This document shows, piece after piece, positions 1 through 8,973 of a stretch of 45,822 nucleotides of DNA. Below the pieces are notes generated by a model. It saw only the letters and a program-made list of their open reading frames with translations, searched no databases and was not told where the DNA came from. How positions within the stretch are numbered: position 1 is the first letter of the stretch; the number at the start of each line of letters is the position of its first letter. Source of the stretch: Gordonia sp. (in: high G+C Gram-positive bacteria) (GTDB taxonomy: Bacteria > Actinomycetota > Actinomycetes > Mycobacteriales > Mycobacteriaceae); assembly GCF_012515855.1 (NCBI RefSeq), contig NZ_JAAYXO010000227.1, positions 1-45,822 on the forward strand, in the 5' to 3' direction. Both the position numbers and the translations under genes were made by a program.

Positions 1-990
1 ATCATCGGCCAGAACGAGGCCGTCGAGGCCGTGTCCCGCGCCATCCGCCGCACTCGCGCCGGCCTGAAGGACCCGAAGCGGCCCTCCGGCTCGTTCATCT
101 TCGCCGGCCCGTCCGGCGTCGGCAAGACCGAGCTGTCGAAGGCGCTGGCCGAGTTCCTGTTCGGCGACGAGGATTCGCTCATCCAGATCGACATGGGCGA
201 GTTCCACGACCGCTTCACCGCCTCGCGCCTGTTCGGTGCCCCTCCGGGCTACGTCGGCTACGAGGAGGGCGGCCAGCTCACCGAGAAGGTGCGCCGCAAG
301 CCGTTCTCCGTCGTGCTGTTCGACGAGATCGAGAAGGCCCACCCGGAGATCTACAACACCCTGTTGCAGGTCCTCGAAGACGGCCGTCTCACCGACGGTC
401 AGGGTCGCACCGTCGACTTCAAGAACACGGTGCTGATCTTCACGTCGAACCTGGGCACCGCCGACATCTCCAAGGCCGTCGGCATGGGCTTCAGCAAGGA
501 CGACGGCAGTGGCTCCAACTACGACCGGATGAAGCAGAAGGTCAACGACGAGCTGAAGAAGCACTTCCGCCCGGAGTTCCTGAACCGCATCGACGACATC
601 ATCGTCTTCCACCAGTTGACTCGCGACGAGATCATCCAGATGGTCGACCTGATGATCGGCCGTGTCGAGGAGCAGCTGAAGGCCAAGGACATGGACCTGG
701 AGCTGACCCCGAAGGCCAAGAGCCTGCTGGCCAAGCGCGGCTTCGATCCGGTGCTGGGTGCCCGGCCGCTGCGTCGCACCATTCAGCGCGAGATCGAGGA
801 TCAGCTGTCGGAGAAGATCCTCTTCGAGGAGATCAAGGCAGGCCAGATCATCCTGATCGACGTCGAGAACTGGGACGGCGAAGGCGACGGCGACGACGCC
901 AAGTTCACCTTCACCGGATCCGAGCGTCCGCGCGCGATCCCGGATGCTCCGGTGGAGCTGTCCAAGACCGCCGAGGGCGACGCCGGCTGA
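1..990 (+). CDS. clpC: ATP-dependent Clp protease ATPase subunit ClpC, C-terminal part (5' end outside window)
   Basis: The reading frame is open from base 1, so the gene enters from the left and only its last 329 codons are present. This part is the second AAA+ module: Walker A GPSGVGKT, Walker B LFDEIEKAHPE, the pore-loop GYVGYEEGG and the sensor-2 GARPLRR stretch before the small C-terminal domain. ClpC is the unfoldase that feeds substrates to ClpP1P2 in the cytoplasm. The C-terminal half closely follows my memory of mycobacterial ClpC1, including the NWDGEG stretch near the end, which separates it from ClpB. The GTG at position 31 is internal, not the start. The gene ends just before a strong hairpin terminator. 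Function is secure; upstream context is not visible. Confidence 0.95.
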   Translation: MIGQNEAVEAVSRAIRRTRAGLKDPKRPSGSFIFAGPSGVGKTELSKALAEFLFGDEDSLIQIDMGEFHDRFTASRLFGAPPGYVGYEEGGQLTEKVRRKPFSVVLFDEIEKAHPEIYNTLLQVLEDGRLTDGQGRTVDFKNTVLIFTSNLGTADISKAVGMGFSKDDGSGSNYDRMKQKVNDELKKHFRPEFLNRIDDIIVFHQLTRDEIIQMVDLMIGRVEEQLKAKDMDLELTPKAKSLLAKRGFDPVLGARPLRRTIQREIEDQLSEKILFEEIKAGQIILIDVENWDGEGDGDDAKFTFTGSERPRAIPDAPVELSKTAEGDAG

Positions 991-1035
991 TCGACTGAAG
1001 CGGGCTGATCGTTGTGATCGGTTGAGACGACCGTC

Positions 1036-1085
1036 AGACGCCGGTCGCCACGGGAGAGATCCCGTCGGCGACCGGCGTCTTTCGC
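1036..1085 (+). terminator. Rho-independent terminator of clpC
   Basis: A perfect 14-bp stem (AGACGCCGGTCGCC at 1036-1049 against 1067-1080) encloses a second stem (ACGGG at 1050-1054 against CCCGT at 1061-1065) and is followed by a short T run. It lies 46 bases after the clpC stop and before the next gene. Confidence 0.85.
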
Positions 1086-1216
1086 GTTGCGGTGCGGGTC
1101 CCGCTGGCCGGGACACTCCGCTCCGGGGTCGACGAACCTCTCATACCGTGGGGTCGCACCGTTCCGCGGACCTCGTCGGCGGGACCTCTCCTGACTCACT
1201 ACCGCGGAGGCATCCG

Positions 1217-2158
1217 ATGAGCACGCGTCGACCCGACCTGCACCCCGAAGTGGAGGCCATGCTGGCCACTCTCGAAGCGGGCTTCCCCGATGTCACCGCA
1301 TTCCCCGCCGCCGAGGTCCGCGGCATGATCGATGCGCGGCGAGCGCCGCTCGGCGACGAGCCCGCCATGCGGGCGGTGGTCGACGTGACGATCGACGGCC
1401 CCGACGGCAACGCGCTGCCCCTGCGGATCTACACCCCGCACGCGGCCGCAGATCGAGCGCTGCCGACGATCGTGTTCGCGCACGGCGGCGGCTTCGTCTT
1501 CTGCGGCATCGACAGCCACGACGAGTTCGCCCGCTCGCTGGCCGAGAACACGGCGAGCGTGGTGGTCTCCGTGGAGTATCGGCTGGCTCCGGAGCATCCG
1601 GCACCGGCGGCGCTGGAAGACATGTACGCCGCGGTCGGCTGGACGGCGCAGCACATCGGCGGCTACGGGGGCGATCCGACGCGCCTGGCCGTGGCCGGCG
1701 ACAGCGCGGGCGGACTGCTCTCGGCCGCCGTCTGCCTGGCGGTGCGCGACCGTGGCGGCCCGGAGATCGCAGCGCAGATCCTGCTGTATCCGATGATCGA
1801 CGACGACGTCGACACCGAGTCGTACCGTCGCTACGGCGAGGGCTACTACAACAGCGCCGCGGCCATGGCCTGGTACTGGGATCAGTACGCGCCGGGGGAG
1901 CGCGACGACCCGTTGGTGATGCCGTCGAAGGCGGCGTCGCTGGCCGGTCTGCCGCCTGCGGTCGTGGTGAGCGCGGAACTGGATCCGCCGTGCGATTCCG
2001 CCGAACGCTATGCCGATCGTCTGCGTGCCGACGGGGTGGAAGTCCACGGACATCGTCTCGACGGCCTGTTCCACGGTGTGCTGACCTTCGCGAAGTTCCC
2101 GCTGACACCGTCGGCCCGGGCGACGGTCTGGGAGCTGATCGGCCGCGTCCTCGGCTAG
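1217..2158 (+). CDS. HSL-family alpha/beta-hydrolase (carboxylesterase/lipase)
   Basis: This 313-residue cytoplasmic hydrolase belongs to the hormone-sensitive-lipase (GDXG) family. The oxyanion-hole motif HGGGF lies near residue 91, the nucleophile elbow GDSAGG near residue 165, the acid within the SAELDPP region near residue 257, and the histidine in DGLFHGVL near residue 287. I chose ATG 1217 because GCGGAGG stands 7 bases upstream; the open frame extends further up to 944, but that part crosses the clpC end and terminator and is not protein-like. It is monocistronic, with a hairpin behind it at 2163-2188. Substrate cannot be read from sequence. A possible role in cleaving ester products of the steroid monooxygenase at 15170 is only a hypothesis, as the genes are 13 kb apart. 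Confidence 0.88.
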   Translation: MSTRRPDLHPEVEAMLATLEAGFPDVTAFPAAEVRGMIDARRAPLGDEPAMRAVVDVTIDGPDGNALPLRIYTPHAAADRALPTIVFAHGGGFVFCGIDSHDEFARSLAENTASVVVSVEYRLAPEHPAPAALEDMYAAVGWTAQHIGGYGGDPTRLAVAGDSAGGLLSAAVCLAVRDRGGPEIAAQILLYPMIDDDVDTESYRRYGEGYYNSAAAMAWYWDQYAPGERDDPLVMPSKAASLAGLPPAVVVSAELDPPCDSAERYADRLRADGVEVHGHRLDGLFHGVLTFAKFPLTPSARATVWELIGRVLG

Positions 2159-2162
2159 TTCA

Positions 2163-2196
2163 GACACGCGACACCCGTGTCGTGTGTCGGTTGTTT
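2163..2196 (+). terminator. Probable terminator after the HSL esterase
   Basis: GACACGCGACAC (2163-2174) pairs with GTGTCGTGTGTC (2177-2188), one G-T wobble, followed by a T/G-rich stretch. It lies five bases after the esterase stop codon. Confidence 0.55.
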
Positions 2197-2304
2197 GATC
2201 GTCCCCCCTCGCGCGGTTGTGACCAGCGAAGATTACGATGAACGAACACTCGGTACGGCCGCTGCCCGTCGCACCGCAGTCGGCTACCGCGTAGGAGATC
2301 TGAG

Positions 2305-3246
2305 ATGTCGTTTCAACCGCCCCAGAACCCCCAATTTCAGAACCCCCAATTCCAGAACCCCCAGTTTCAGAACCCCCAGTTCCAACCGGCTCCGGCGCAG
2401 TCGGCGTCCGGCGGGCTGCTGGCACCGGTCGCGCCGCCGTCTACCGTTCGCATGATCCTCGGGGCGGTCGCGCTGGTTGCGGCGCTGGTGTTGATCGTCT
2501 GCGCCTTCCTCACGTGGGTGTCGGGTTCGGCGACGTCTTCGCAGGACATAGGCGCCATGAGCACCTCCGTCGAGATCAACATGGCGGTGTCCGGCATGGG
2601 CTCGGGCAGCGCGGAGATCAAGGTCATCGACGCCCCGGATCTGATCCGCGACCGACTCGAGGCGACCATGGCCGAGCAGGAGAAGGAGTTCTCGAACTCG
2701 GCCGACGAGAAAGCAGACTCCCCGGGTATCTGGACGCTGCTGCTCGGGGTGTTGATCGCCGCGGGCGCCGTGCTCCTGCTGGTCGGCCGGTTCAGTGGAA
2801 TCGGTGCCATCGTCACGACCGTCGGCGGTGCGGCCGCGACCATCGCCGCCATCGTGTTCGTCGCCGATCCGACCGGTGCCGTCGGGATGGAGGACGTGCC
2901 GGAGAAGTCCGACCTCGGTGCCGGATACGGGCTGTGGCTGACCCTCTTGGGCGCGTTGGCCGCGCTCGTCGCCGGAGCGGTCGCAGTCCTGTCGACGATG
3001 CGACCAGACCTGCTCGGCGGCAACCGCGCACCCGCAGGGGGGTTCCCGGGACAGCAGTTCCCCGCGCCGCAGTTCGGTCAGCCGCAGGGCCAGCAGTTCG
3101 GACAGCCCCAGCAGTTCGGTCAGCCCCAGCAGTTCGGACAGCCGGGTCAGTGGCCAGGGCAGCAGGGCTACGGCCAGGCGCCCCAGCCGGGTGGTTTTCC
3201 GCAGCAGCCGCCGTTCGGTCAGCAGGGCTTTCCGCCGCGCCAGTAG
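2305..3246 (+). CDS. Pro/Gln-repeat membrane protein, four predicted TM segments
   Basis: The product is 313 residues and of no family I recognise. The N-terminus is a low-complexity tail with four perfect NPQFQ repeats (about residues 7-26). Then come a hydrophobic helix near residues 49-72, an extracytoplasmic-type stretch of about 70 residues, and three further helices near 143-163, 168-190 and 209-230. The C-terminal 80 residues are again Gln/Pro/Gly-rich with repeated QQFGQPQ units. ATG 2305 follows a TAGGAG site 8 bases upstream. Proteins of this layout (short hydrophobic core, PQG-rich tails) are common in mycolata and often sit in the envelope, but no specific function can be assigned. 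The repeat tails could vary in length between strains. Confidence 0.8.
   Translation: MSFQPPQNPQFQNPQFQNPQFQNPQFQPAPAQSASGGLLAPVAPPSTVRMILGAVALVAALVLIVCAFLTWVSGSATSSQDIGAMSTSVEINMAVSGMGSGSAEIKVIDAPDLIRDRLEATMAEQEKEFSNSADEKADSPGIWTLLLGVLIAAGAVLLLVGRFSGIGAIVTTVGGAAATIAAIVFVADPTGAVGMEDVPEKSDLGAGYGLWLTLLGALAALVAGAVAVLSTMRPDLLGGNRAPAGGFPGQQFPAPQFGQPQGQQFGQPQQFGQPQQFGQPGQWPGQQGYGQAPQPGGFPQQPPFGQQGFPPRQ
2323..2382 (+). repeat. Four 15-bp in-frame tandem repeats encoding NPQFQ
   Basis: Four consecutive 15-base units (CAGAACCCCCAATTT and close variants) occupy 2323-2382, differing only at silent positions. They encode the N-terminal NPQFQ repeats of the membrane protein. A second looser repeat (CAGTTCGGNCAGCC units) lies at about 3070-3150 and encodes the C-terminal Gln/Pro tail. 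Confidence 0.9.
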
Positions 3247-3273
3247 CGATTTGGGGTCCACACAGGTGAGTGT

Positions 3274-4203
3274 GTGAGACTTTTCCCCATGCGTCCTGTC
3301 GCCAATCGTCCTGCTGCAGTCCTCGCGGTCGTTGTCACGGTGGCCGTGACAGCGATGATCGGGATCGTGTTGTCGACTTCGCGGGGCGGCGCGCCGTCGA
3401 GCAGCGCCACCGTCGTAGAGACGGCGGAGAAGCATGCTGTGCAACCGAACTACGTGGCGATCGGAAGCTCGTTCGCCGCCGGACCGGGCGACGGTCCGAT
3501 CGTCGACCGCGGGTGCCTGCGCACCGGCGACAACTACCCGAGTCAGGTCGCCGAGCAGCTGGGCCTCAAGCTGATCGACGTCACCTGCTCCGGATCGACC
3601 GCCGCGGAACTCGTGACCGGCCCCAAGGATCGGAGATCCCAGCGCCGTCCGCAGATCGAAGCAGTCGATGCCGACACCGAGCTGGTCACCATCACCACCG
3701 GCGGCAACGACATCGACTTCGTCGGGCGGCTCATCACCGAGGCGTGCACCAACCTGGTCGCGCTCGGTCTGTTGCCTTCGTGCGGGTCGGGCCGTCTGCC
3801 GCCGGCCGCGCCGACGACCGCCGACTACGCCCGGCTCGAGGCGTCACTGGTGTCAGCGGTCAAGGCGATCAAGGCGCGCGCGCCCCGGGCCGACGTGGTC
3901 ATCGTGGACTACACGCCGGTGGTCTCGATGAACGCGCCGATGTGCCCGATGCTGCCGCTGGCGCCGTGGAACGTGGTGCAGGATGCGCAGATCGCCGACG
4001 AGATGTCGGCCGTCAATCAGCGCGTCGCTGACCGAACCGGCGCCGATCACGTGGTGACGACGGGCCTTGCCGACGAGCACTCGGTCTGCGGACCCGAACC
4101 CTGGGCGCGCGGATTCGGCAAGGGCATGGCGTTCCACCCCAATGCGTCGGGCAAGGCGGGGATCGCCGACCTGGTGGTCGAATCGGTGCGCGGGGAGTCC
4201 TGA
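3274..4203 (+). CDS. Secreted SGNH-family lipase/esterase
   Basis: This 309-residue protein has an N-terminal hydrophobic helix (about residues 12-34, Ala/Val-rich) that should act as a signal peptide or anchor. The mature part shows the SGNH blocks: block I AIGSSFAAGPG (nucleophile Ser near 63, replacing the usual GDS), block III TGGNDIDF, and block V with FHPNASG near the end, plus paired cysteines. Such proteins hydrolyse lipids or acyl esters outside the membrane. The start is uncertain: GTG 3274 has a weak AGGTGAG just upstream, while ATG 3289 would remove five residues and lacks a clear site. It ends 22 bases before the convergent acyltransferase gene. Confidence 0.85.
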   Translation: MRLFPMRPVANRPAAVLAVVVTVAVTAMIGIVLSTSRGGAPSSSATVVETAEKHAVQPNYVAIGSSFAAGPGDGPIVDRGCLRTGDNYPSQVAEQLGLKLIDVTCSGSTAAELVTGPKDRRSQRRPQIEAVDADTELVTITTGGNDIDFVGRLITEACTNLVALGLLPSCGSGRLPPAAPTTADYARLEASLVSAVKAIKARAPRADVVIVDYTPVVSMNAPMCPMLPLAPWNVVQDAQIADEMSAVNQRVADRTGADHVVTTGLADEHSVCGPEPWARGFGKGMAFHPNASGKAGIADLVVESVRGES

Positions 4204-4225
4204 CTCGTCGGACGTGCCGCGTCGA

Positions 4226-5770
4226 TCAGGCAGCGACCTCGGCGGTGCGGGCGGCCTTGGCCTGCTTCACCGCGACCACCGCGGCCGACAGCAGCAATAG
4301 TGCACTGATGCCGGTGACCAGGACGCCGAGCGGCTCGTTGAAGGTCGCGTAGATGGTCAATCCGACGGCTGCGCCGACCACGCCGACCACAGCTGATCGA
4401 GTCCACTGCTGGATGCGCCAGTTGATCCGCTCGCGGCCGGTGGTGATCAGGCTGATCGGGCTGCGGCGCAGAGCCTCGACCCAATAGACGGTGACGATGA
4501 CGGTCACCAGGTAGGTCACCGTGATGTTGAGCCACAGCGGAATGTCGTCGAGGAGGCCGCGCGAGGTCACGACGACGGCGGACAGCGCCGCAACGTGCGC
4601 CAGGTAGATGCCGAACGAGCGGTCGGCGGCCACCCGCATGACGTTGTCGGCCAGCGAGCCGTTGCGCCGGCGGTCCTGCCAGATGGTTCCGCAGATGTAC
4701 AGGATGATGATGATCCCGACCAGGGCGAACGAGTTGTGGACCATGAAGACGTTGGTCGCACGGAACATCTCTTCGCCGGTGACGGGGCCTGGACCGTCGC
4801 TGTCGACGATCGCGACGTAGTAGATCAGGGTCACGACGATCGCGATCAGCGAGATCACGACGAGGGGAGCCCGGTAGCGGCGCATCGTGCGGGCGAAGGC
4901 GTCGAAGTGGTACGCCGCGAGACAGCCGGCGAGGATGAAGAACTGGTACGGGAGCAGGGTGATGCTCATGTGTGCCCAGAGCTTGTCGAGCGGGGAGATC
5001 TGGAAGATCGCGAGCGGCGGGCGGACCATGTGGAACAGCAGCCACAGGTGGAAGGCCAGGCTCGCCGCCAGAATGTAGCGGTGATAACCCCAGGTTCGTT
5101 TGATGACCCACAGGACCAGCGGGAACACCAGGTAGATCTGCATGCTCACCGACAGGAAGTACAGGTGGTAGGCGGCATCGCCGGTGATGAGCTCGTAGAC
5201 CAGGCTCTTGAGCGCCAACAGCCCGGTGCTGGGGTCGGTGAAGAGCTCGACGATGCCGTTCACGCCGCCGTACTCGAAGTGGCGTTTGCCCCAGTAGAAC
5301 AGGGTCCAGGCCACGAACGGCAGGCCGATCAGCTTGTATCGACGCCGCCAGAAGGTCGGGGCGTGCAGGTCGCGATTGCGGTACTGGTACGTCAGGACGA
5401 AGCCGGTGAGGGCGAAGAAGCAGTATCGGGTGTAGCGAAAGAGGAGTCCGAGGCCGTGGGCCGCCACATCGGCGGACGTCGCCAGCTGGAGGATGACGTG
5501 GTCGAGGATGACGCTGCCGAAGGTGAACAGGCGGACGAAGTCGATCTGATAGAGGTGCCCGTCGCGCCGCTTCTTCGGCTTCGGATGATCCTCGGCGGCC
5601 GACTCGACCGAGGCGTCGACGACTGACTCGGCCGACTTGGGGGCGTCGGCGGGCTTCTCGACGGAGGTCGCGAGCGTTCCCTCGGACTCCGGCGCTCCGG
5701 CGCTGTCGGTCGCGCGGTCCGGTGCGGCCTCGGTCTTCTGCTCGGCGGTCTTCTGCTCGGCGTCTGCCAC
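4226..5770 (-). CDS. Membrane acyltransferase, acyltransferase-3 (OafA/YrhL-like) family
   Basis: The product is 514 residues. An acidic, Ala-rich cytoplasmic N-terminal tail of about 65 residues, ending in a KPKKRRDG basic patch, precedes about ten hydrophobic segments. The family signature is visible in the first TM region (IDFVRLFTFGSVILDH, with the conserved Arg and His) and in later FWRRRYKLIGLPF and YLAHVA motifs. Family members move acyl groups onto envelope sugars, lipids or peptidoglycan. The GTG start has no strong Shine-Dalgarno site, so a slightly different start is possible. It is divergent from the mycolyltransferase-like gene at 5989, which fits a shared cell-envelope role, but the acceptor is unknown. 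Confidence 0.85.
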   Translation of the reverse strand: MADAEQKTAEQKTEAAPDRATDSAGAPESEGTLATSVEKPADAPKSAESVVDASVESAAEDHPKPKKRRDGHLYQIDFVRLFTFGSVILDHVILQLATSADVAAHGLGLLFRYTRYCFFALTGFVLTYQYRNRDLHAPTFWRRRYKLIGLPFVAWTLFYWGKRHFEYGGVNGIVELFTDPSTGLLALKSLVYELITGDAAYHLYFLSVSMQIYLVFPLVLWVIKRTWGYHRYILAASLAFHLWLLFHMVRPPLAIFQISPLDKLWAHMSITLLPYQFFILAGCLAAYHFDAFARTMRRYRAPLVVISLIAIVVTLIYYVAIVDSDGPGPVTGEEMFRATNVFMVHNSFALVGIIIILYICGTIWQDRRRNGSLADNVMRVAADRSFGIYLAHVAALSAVVVTSRGLLDDIPLWLNITVTYLVTVIVTVYWVEALRRSPISLITTGRERINWRIQQWTRSAVVGVVGAAVGLTIYATFNEPLGVLVTGISALLLLSAAVVAVKQAKAARTAEVAA

Positions 5771-5988
5771 CTTGGGGATCCCGTCGCACTCGTTTGTTCG
5801 GTGTATCTGGCTGTTCGCTTAGCAGAGGTTACAAGCCGAGGCTGTGGAAAGACACTTCGCACTGCGGGTTGTCGTCGTGAAAATGCGCTGGCCAGTGTCT
5901 TTCGGCGTCTGCGCGGATGGGTTTCGGGCATCGGTCGCAACCGGCTAGTATGTGACTGAAGTTAATGATGGGGCGTAAGGGGTTAAAC

Positions 5989-7050
5989 GTGCGTAGTTTC
6001 CGTTCGCGGGCCGTACTGCTGTCGAGCGTCTGTGCCGCGGTGGTCGCAGGAACCGGCGTCGCATCGGCCGAACCGGTCACGCCCTCCGTGCCGCCTAGTT
6101 CGGCGGCACCGAGTGCGACCGAACCCGCGACCGCGAAGCTGCCCGCACGATTGACCTCGTTGACCAAGGTGTCGCCGACCGTCTGGCTCGCTGAGGTGTA
6201 CTCCGCCGCGATGGGCAAGACCATTGCGCTTGACGTGCTCCGGCCGCAGGGCAGCGAAGAGCCCGCGCCGACCCTGTACCTCCTCAACGGCGCCGGTGGC
6301 GGCGAGGACGACGCCACCTGGCGGGAGAAGACCGATTACCAGCGCTTCTTCGCCGACAAGCACGTGAATGTGGTGACCCCGGTGGGTGGGGCCTTCTCCT
6401 ATTACACGGATTGGCAGAAGGACGACCCGGTGCTCGGGCGCAACAAGTGGCAGACCTTCCTCACCGAGGAACTGCCGCCCCTGCTCGACAAGGCGTTGAA
6501 CGCCACCGGTGCCAACGCGATCGCAGGCATCTCGATGTCGGGCACATCGGTGTTCAACCTCGCGATCTCGGCACCGAAGTTGTACCGCTCGGTCGCCGCC
6601 TACAGCGGTTGCGCGCGCACCAGCGATCCGCTCGGCCAGGCGTACATCCGCACCGTGATCGGCGACCGCGGACGCGGCGACATCACCAATATGTGGGGAC
6701 CGCTCGACGGACCGGGCTGGCGAGCCAACGACCCCTACCTGAACGTGGACAAACTCAAGGGCGTCAAGGTCTACATGACCACCGGCACCGGCCTCCCCGG
6801 ACGTTACGACACCCTCGATGCGCGTCTGATCGACGGTGAACCGTCGATCCTTCTCGACCAGATCCTCATGGGCGGCGCGATCGAAGCGGCCGTCAACAGT
6901 TGCACCGCGCAGATGGAGCAGGCGCTCAAGAAGGCGGGCGTCGACGCGACCGTGATCAATCGGCCGACCGGCACCCACTCGTGGGAGTACTGGCAGCGCG
7001 ATCTCATCACCACCTGGCCGATGATCGCCAAGGACCTCGGCATCGGCTGA
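5989..7050 (+). CDS. Antigen-85-like mycolyltransferase / secreted esterase
   Basis: This secreted alpha/beta-hydrolase of 353 residues belongs to the Ag85/corynomycolyl transferase family, which transfers mycoloyl groups between trehalose and arabinogalactan in the outer envelope of mycolata. A typical signal peptide (about residues 1-27) ends in GVASA before EPV, followed by a Pro/Ser/Ala-rich linker. The nucleophile motif is GISMSGTS, and the catalytic His lies in THSWEYW, which is diagnostic for Ag85 proteins. I prefer GTG 5989 because TAAGGGG ends 6 bases before it; an upstream ATG at 5968 is possible but poorly placed. Divergent from the acyltransferase. Presence of this gene supports a mycolic-acid-containing host. 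Confidence 0.9.
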   Translation: MRSFRSRAVLLSSVCAAVVAGTGVASAEPVTPSVPPSSAAPSATEPATAKLPARLTSLTKVSPTVWLAEVYSAAMGKTIALDVLRPQGSEEPAPTLYLLNGAGGGEDDATWREKTDYQRFFADKHVNVVTPVGGAFSYYTDWQKDDPVLGRNKWQTFLTEELPPLLDKALNATGANAIAGISMSGTSVFNLAISAPKLYRSVAAYSGCARTSDPLGQAYIRTVIGDRGRGDITNMWGPLDGPGWRANDPYLNVDKLKGVKVYMTTGTGLPGRYDTLDARLIDGEPSILLDQILMGGAIEAAVNSCTAQMEQALKKAGVDATVINRPTGTHSWEYWQRDLITTWPMIAKDLGIG

Positions 7051-7111
7051 CCGTTCCATTGATCGGGACGACCGCCGCCCGCGTCGTGCCCGGTGAGCCA
7101 AGATTCGGCTC

Positions 7112-7933
7112 GTGGAGAAGACGGTACGAGGGACAACTGCACGGGTAGACGACAAGGTCGCACTGGTCACCGGTGCCGCCAGCGGCATGGGGCGAACGAA
7201 CTGCATTCGCCTGGCCGAGGCCGGTGCCGACGTGATCGCACTCGACCAGACGTCCGCGGCGGAGGCGCTCGCCGAGACCGCATCGCTGGTGGCTGACGCC
7301 GGTGGTCGGTGCATCACCGCGACGTGCGACGTCGTCGACGTCGAGGGAATGGCGGCGGCGGTCGACGCGGCGGTCGTGCAGGCCGGTCGCCTCGACATCG
7401 TCGTCGCCAACGCGGGCATCTATCCCGCGGCCGGATTCTCCTGGGAGCTGACCGACGCCGAGTGGCAGCGGCCGCTCGACATCAACGTCACCGGCGTGTG
7501 GGCCACGGTCAAGGCGACGCTGCCGCATCTTGAATCCGGCGCGTCGATCGTCATCATCAGCTCCACCAACGGACTCAAGGGCGGTGCGCGCGTCGCGCAC
7601 TACGCCGCGGGCAAGCACGCGGTGGTCGGACTCGCGCGCACCTTGGCCAATGAGGTCGGACCCCGCGGCATTCGCGTCAACACCGTGCATCCGGGTTCGG
7701 TTGCGACGCCGATGATCCTCAACGACGCGGTGTTCGCCAAACTACGCCCCGACCTCGAGCATCCCACACAGAACGACGCTGCCGAAGCCCTGGCGAAGCG
7801 GAATCTCCTCCCGGTTCCGTGGGTGCAGCCCGAGGACGTCAGCAATGCCGTCTTGTTTCTCGCCTCCGAGATGTCCCGCTATGTGACCGGCACCCAACTC
7901 GTGGTGGATGCCGGACTCCTACAGAAGGTGTGA
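7112..7933 (+). CDS. Short-chain dehydrogenase/reductase (possibly mycofactocin-coupled)
   Basis: A classical SDR of 273 residues, with the nucleotide-binding TGAASGMG motif near residue 21, NAG in VVANAGIYP, catalytic Ser in ISSTN and the YAAGK (YxxxK) pair. The segment between the cofactor motif and the NAG motif is longer than usual, as in SDRs often annotated as mycofactocin-coupled; I cannot prove that. The GTG start has no clear ribosome-binding site. It lies 8 bases before a paralogous SDR in the same direction. The position beside steroid genes suggests a hydroxysteroid dehydrogenase, an inference only. Confidence 0.82.
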   Translation: MEKTVRGTTARVDDKVALVTGAASGMGRTNCIRLAEAGADVIALDQTSAAEALAETASLVADAGGRCITATCDVVDVEGMAAAVDAAVVQAGRLDIVVANAGIYPAAGFSWELTDAEWQRPLDINVTGVWATVKATLPHLESGASIVIISSTNGLKGGARVAHYAAGKHAVVGLARTLANEVGPRGIRVNTVHPGSVATPMILNDAVFAKLRPDLEHPTQNDAAEALAKRNLLPVPWVQPEDVSNAVLFLASEMSRYVTGTQLVVDAGLLQKV

Positions 7934-7941
7934 AGAACCGA

Positions 7942-8790
7942 ATGACTGACTCCAACGCACGTCCCGGCCGCCTGTCCGGGAAGATCGCGTTCATCACCGG
8001 CGCCGCCCGCGGCATCGGTCGTGCGCAAGCCGTCCGCTTCGCCGAGGAGGGCGCCGACATCATCGGCGTCGACCTCTGCGGACCGGTCGAGACCGTGCTG
8101 ATCGACCCGGCCACCGAGGCCGACCTCGCCGAGACCGCCTCCGCGGTCCGCGCCGCCGGCGGCCGCTTCTCCGGGCACGTCGCCGATGTTCGCGACGGCG
8201 AGGCGCTGCGCGCTGCCGTCGCCGCGGGCGTCGAGGAACTCGGCGGACTCGACGTGGTCTGCGCGACTGCCGGGATCACCTCGCGAGGCCTGACCGAAGA
8301 GCTCTCGGACGAGGCCTGGAAGACGATGCTCGACGTGAACCTGACCGGTGTGTGGCAGACGGCGAAGGCGTCGATCCCGCATCTGCTCGAGCGGGGCGCC
8401 GGGTCGATCGTTCTGGTGAGCTCTATCGCGGGTCTGCGCGGCCTCTACGGCGTCTCGCACTACGTCGCTGCCAAGCACGGCGTGGTCGGCCTGATGCGCT
8501 CGCTGGCGCAGGAGATGGCGCCGCACGGAATCCGCGTCAACACCGTGCATCCCACCAATGTGAATACTCCGATGATCCAGAACGACGTGGTCCGCGGCGG
8601 CTTCCGCCCCGATCTCGAGACCGTCAGCCTGGAAGAGTTCGCCGTCGCAGCCAAGACGATGAACATGCTCGACCTCCCATGGGTGGAGCCCGAAGACGTC
8701 GCCAACGCGTCGCTGTTCCTCGCCTCCGACGAGGCCCGCTACATCACCGCGGTGACCCTGCCCGTCGATGCGGGATCAACCCAGCGCTGA
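7942..8790 (+). CDS. Short-chain dehydrogenase/reductase, mycofactocin-coupled type
   Basis: An SDR of 282 residues with TGAARGIGRAQA at the Rossmann start, NAD-preferring acidic residues after beta2 (GVDLCG), a roughly 15-residue insertion after that strand (typical of the mycofactocin-associated SDR group), LVSSIAG with the catalytic Ser, and YVAAK. It is about as long as the preceding gene's product and clearly its paralogue, so the pair probably arose by tandem duplication. ATG 7942 is 8 bases after the preceding stop, so the two form an operon ended by the hairpin at 8808. It may oxidise a steroid or other secondary alcohol; the substrate is not readable from sequence. Confidence 0.85.
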   Translation: MTDSNARPGRLSGKIAFITGAARGIGRAQAVRFAEEGADIIGVDLCGPVETVLIDPATEADLAETASAVRAAGGRFSGHVADVRDGEALRAAVAAGVEELGGLDVVCATAGITSRGLTEELSDEAWKTMLDVNLTGVWQTAKASIPHLLERGAGSIVLVSSIAGLRGLYGVSHYVAAKHGVVGLMRSLAQEMAPHGIRVNTVHPTNVNTPMIQNDVVRGGFRPDLETVSLEEFAVAAKTMNMLDLPWVEPEDVANASLFLASDEARYITAVTLPVDAGSTQR

Positions 8791-8807
8791 GTGCGACTCG
8801 TGCGGAG

Positions 8808-8856
8808 AAGTGATCGATCTGCGCCCTCACAGGGCGCAGATCGATCACTTTTCTTT
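8808..8856 (+). terminator. Strong terminator between convergent SDR and HsaD-like operons
   Basis: A perfect stem of about 20 bp (AAGTGATCGATCTGCGCCCT at 8808-8827, mate at 8831-8850) with a 3-base loop is followed by TTCTTTT on the plus strand. The U-tract favours termination of the SDR pair; the minus-strand operon ends on the other side at 8974. Confidence 0.9.
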
Positions 8857-8973
8857 TGTGCCAGTGCAGCGCGCGCGGGGTCTCGATATCGGGCGGGTTC
8901 GCTATCGCTCACTCGCCGACTCGACCGGCCTGGGGAGGCGTGCTCCCTGCCCGAATCGACCGGCCAGGGGCGG

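Noticed and set aside
944-1216. Longer start for the HSL esterase at 944
   Set aside because: It would overlap the end of clpC and run through the terminator; the added residues are Arg-rich and not part of the hydrolase fold.
2323-2382. 15-bp repeats considered as a CRISPR array or phase-variable tract
   Set aside because: There are no spacers between units, and the repeat length is a multiple of three, so copy changes would alter protein length but not the frame.
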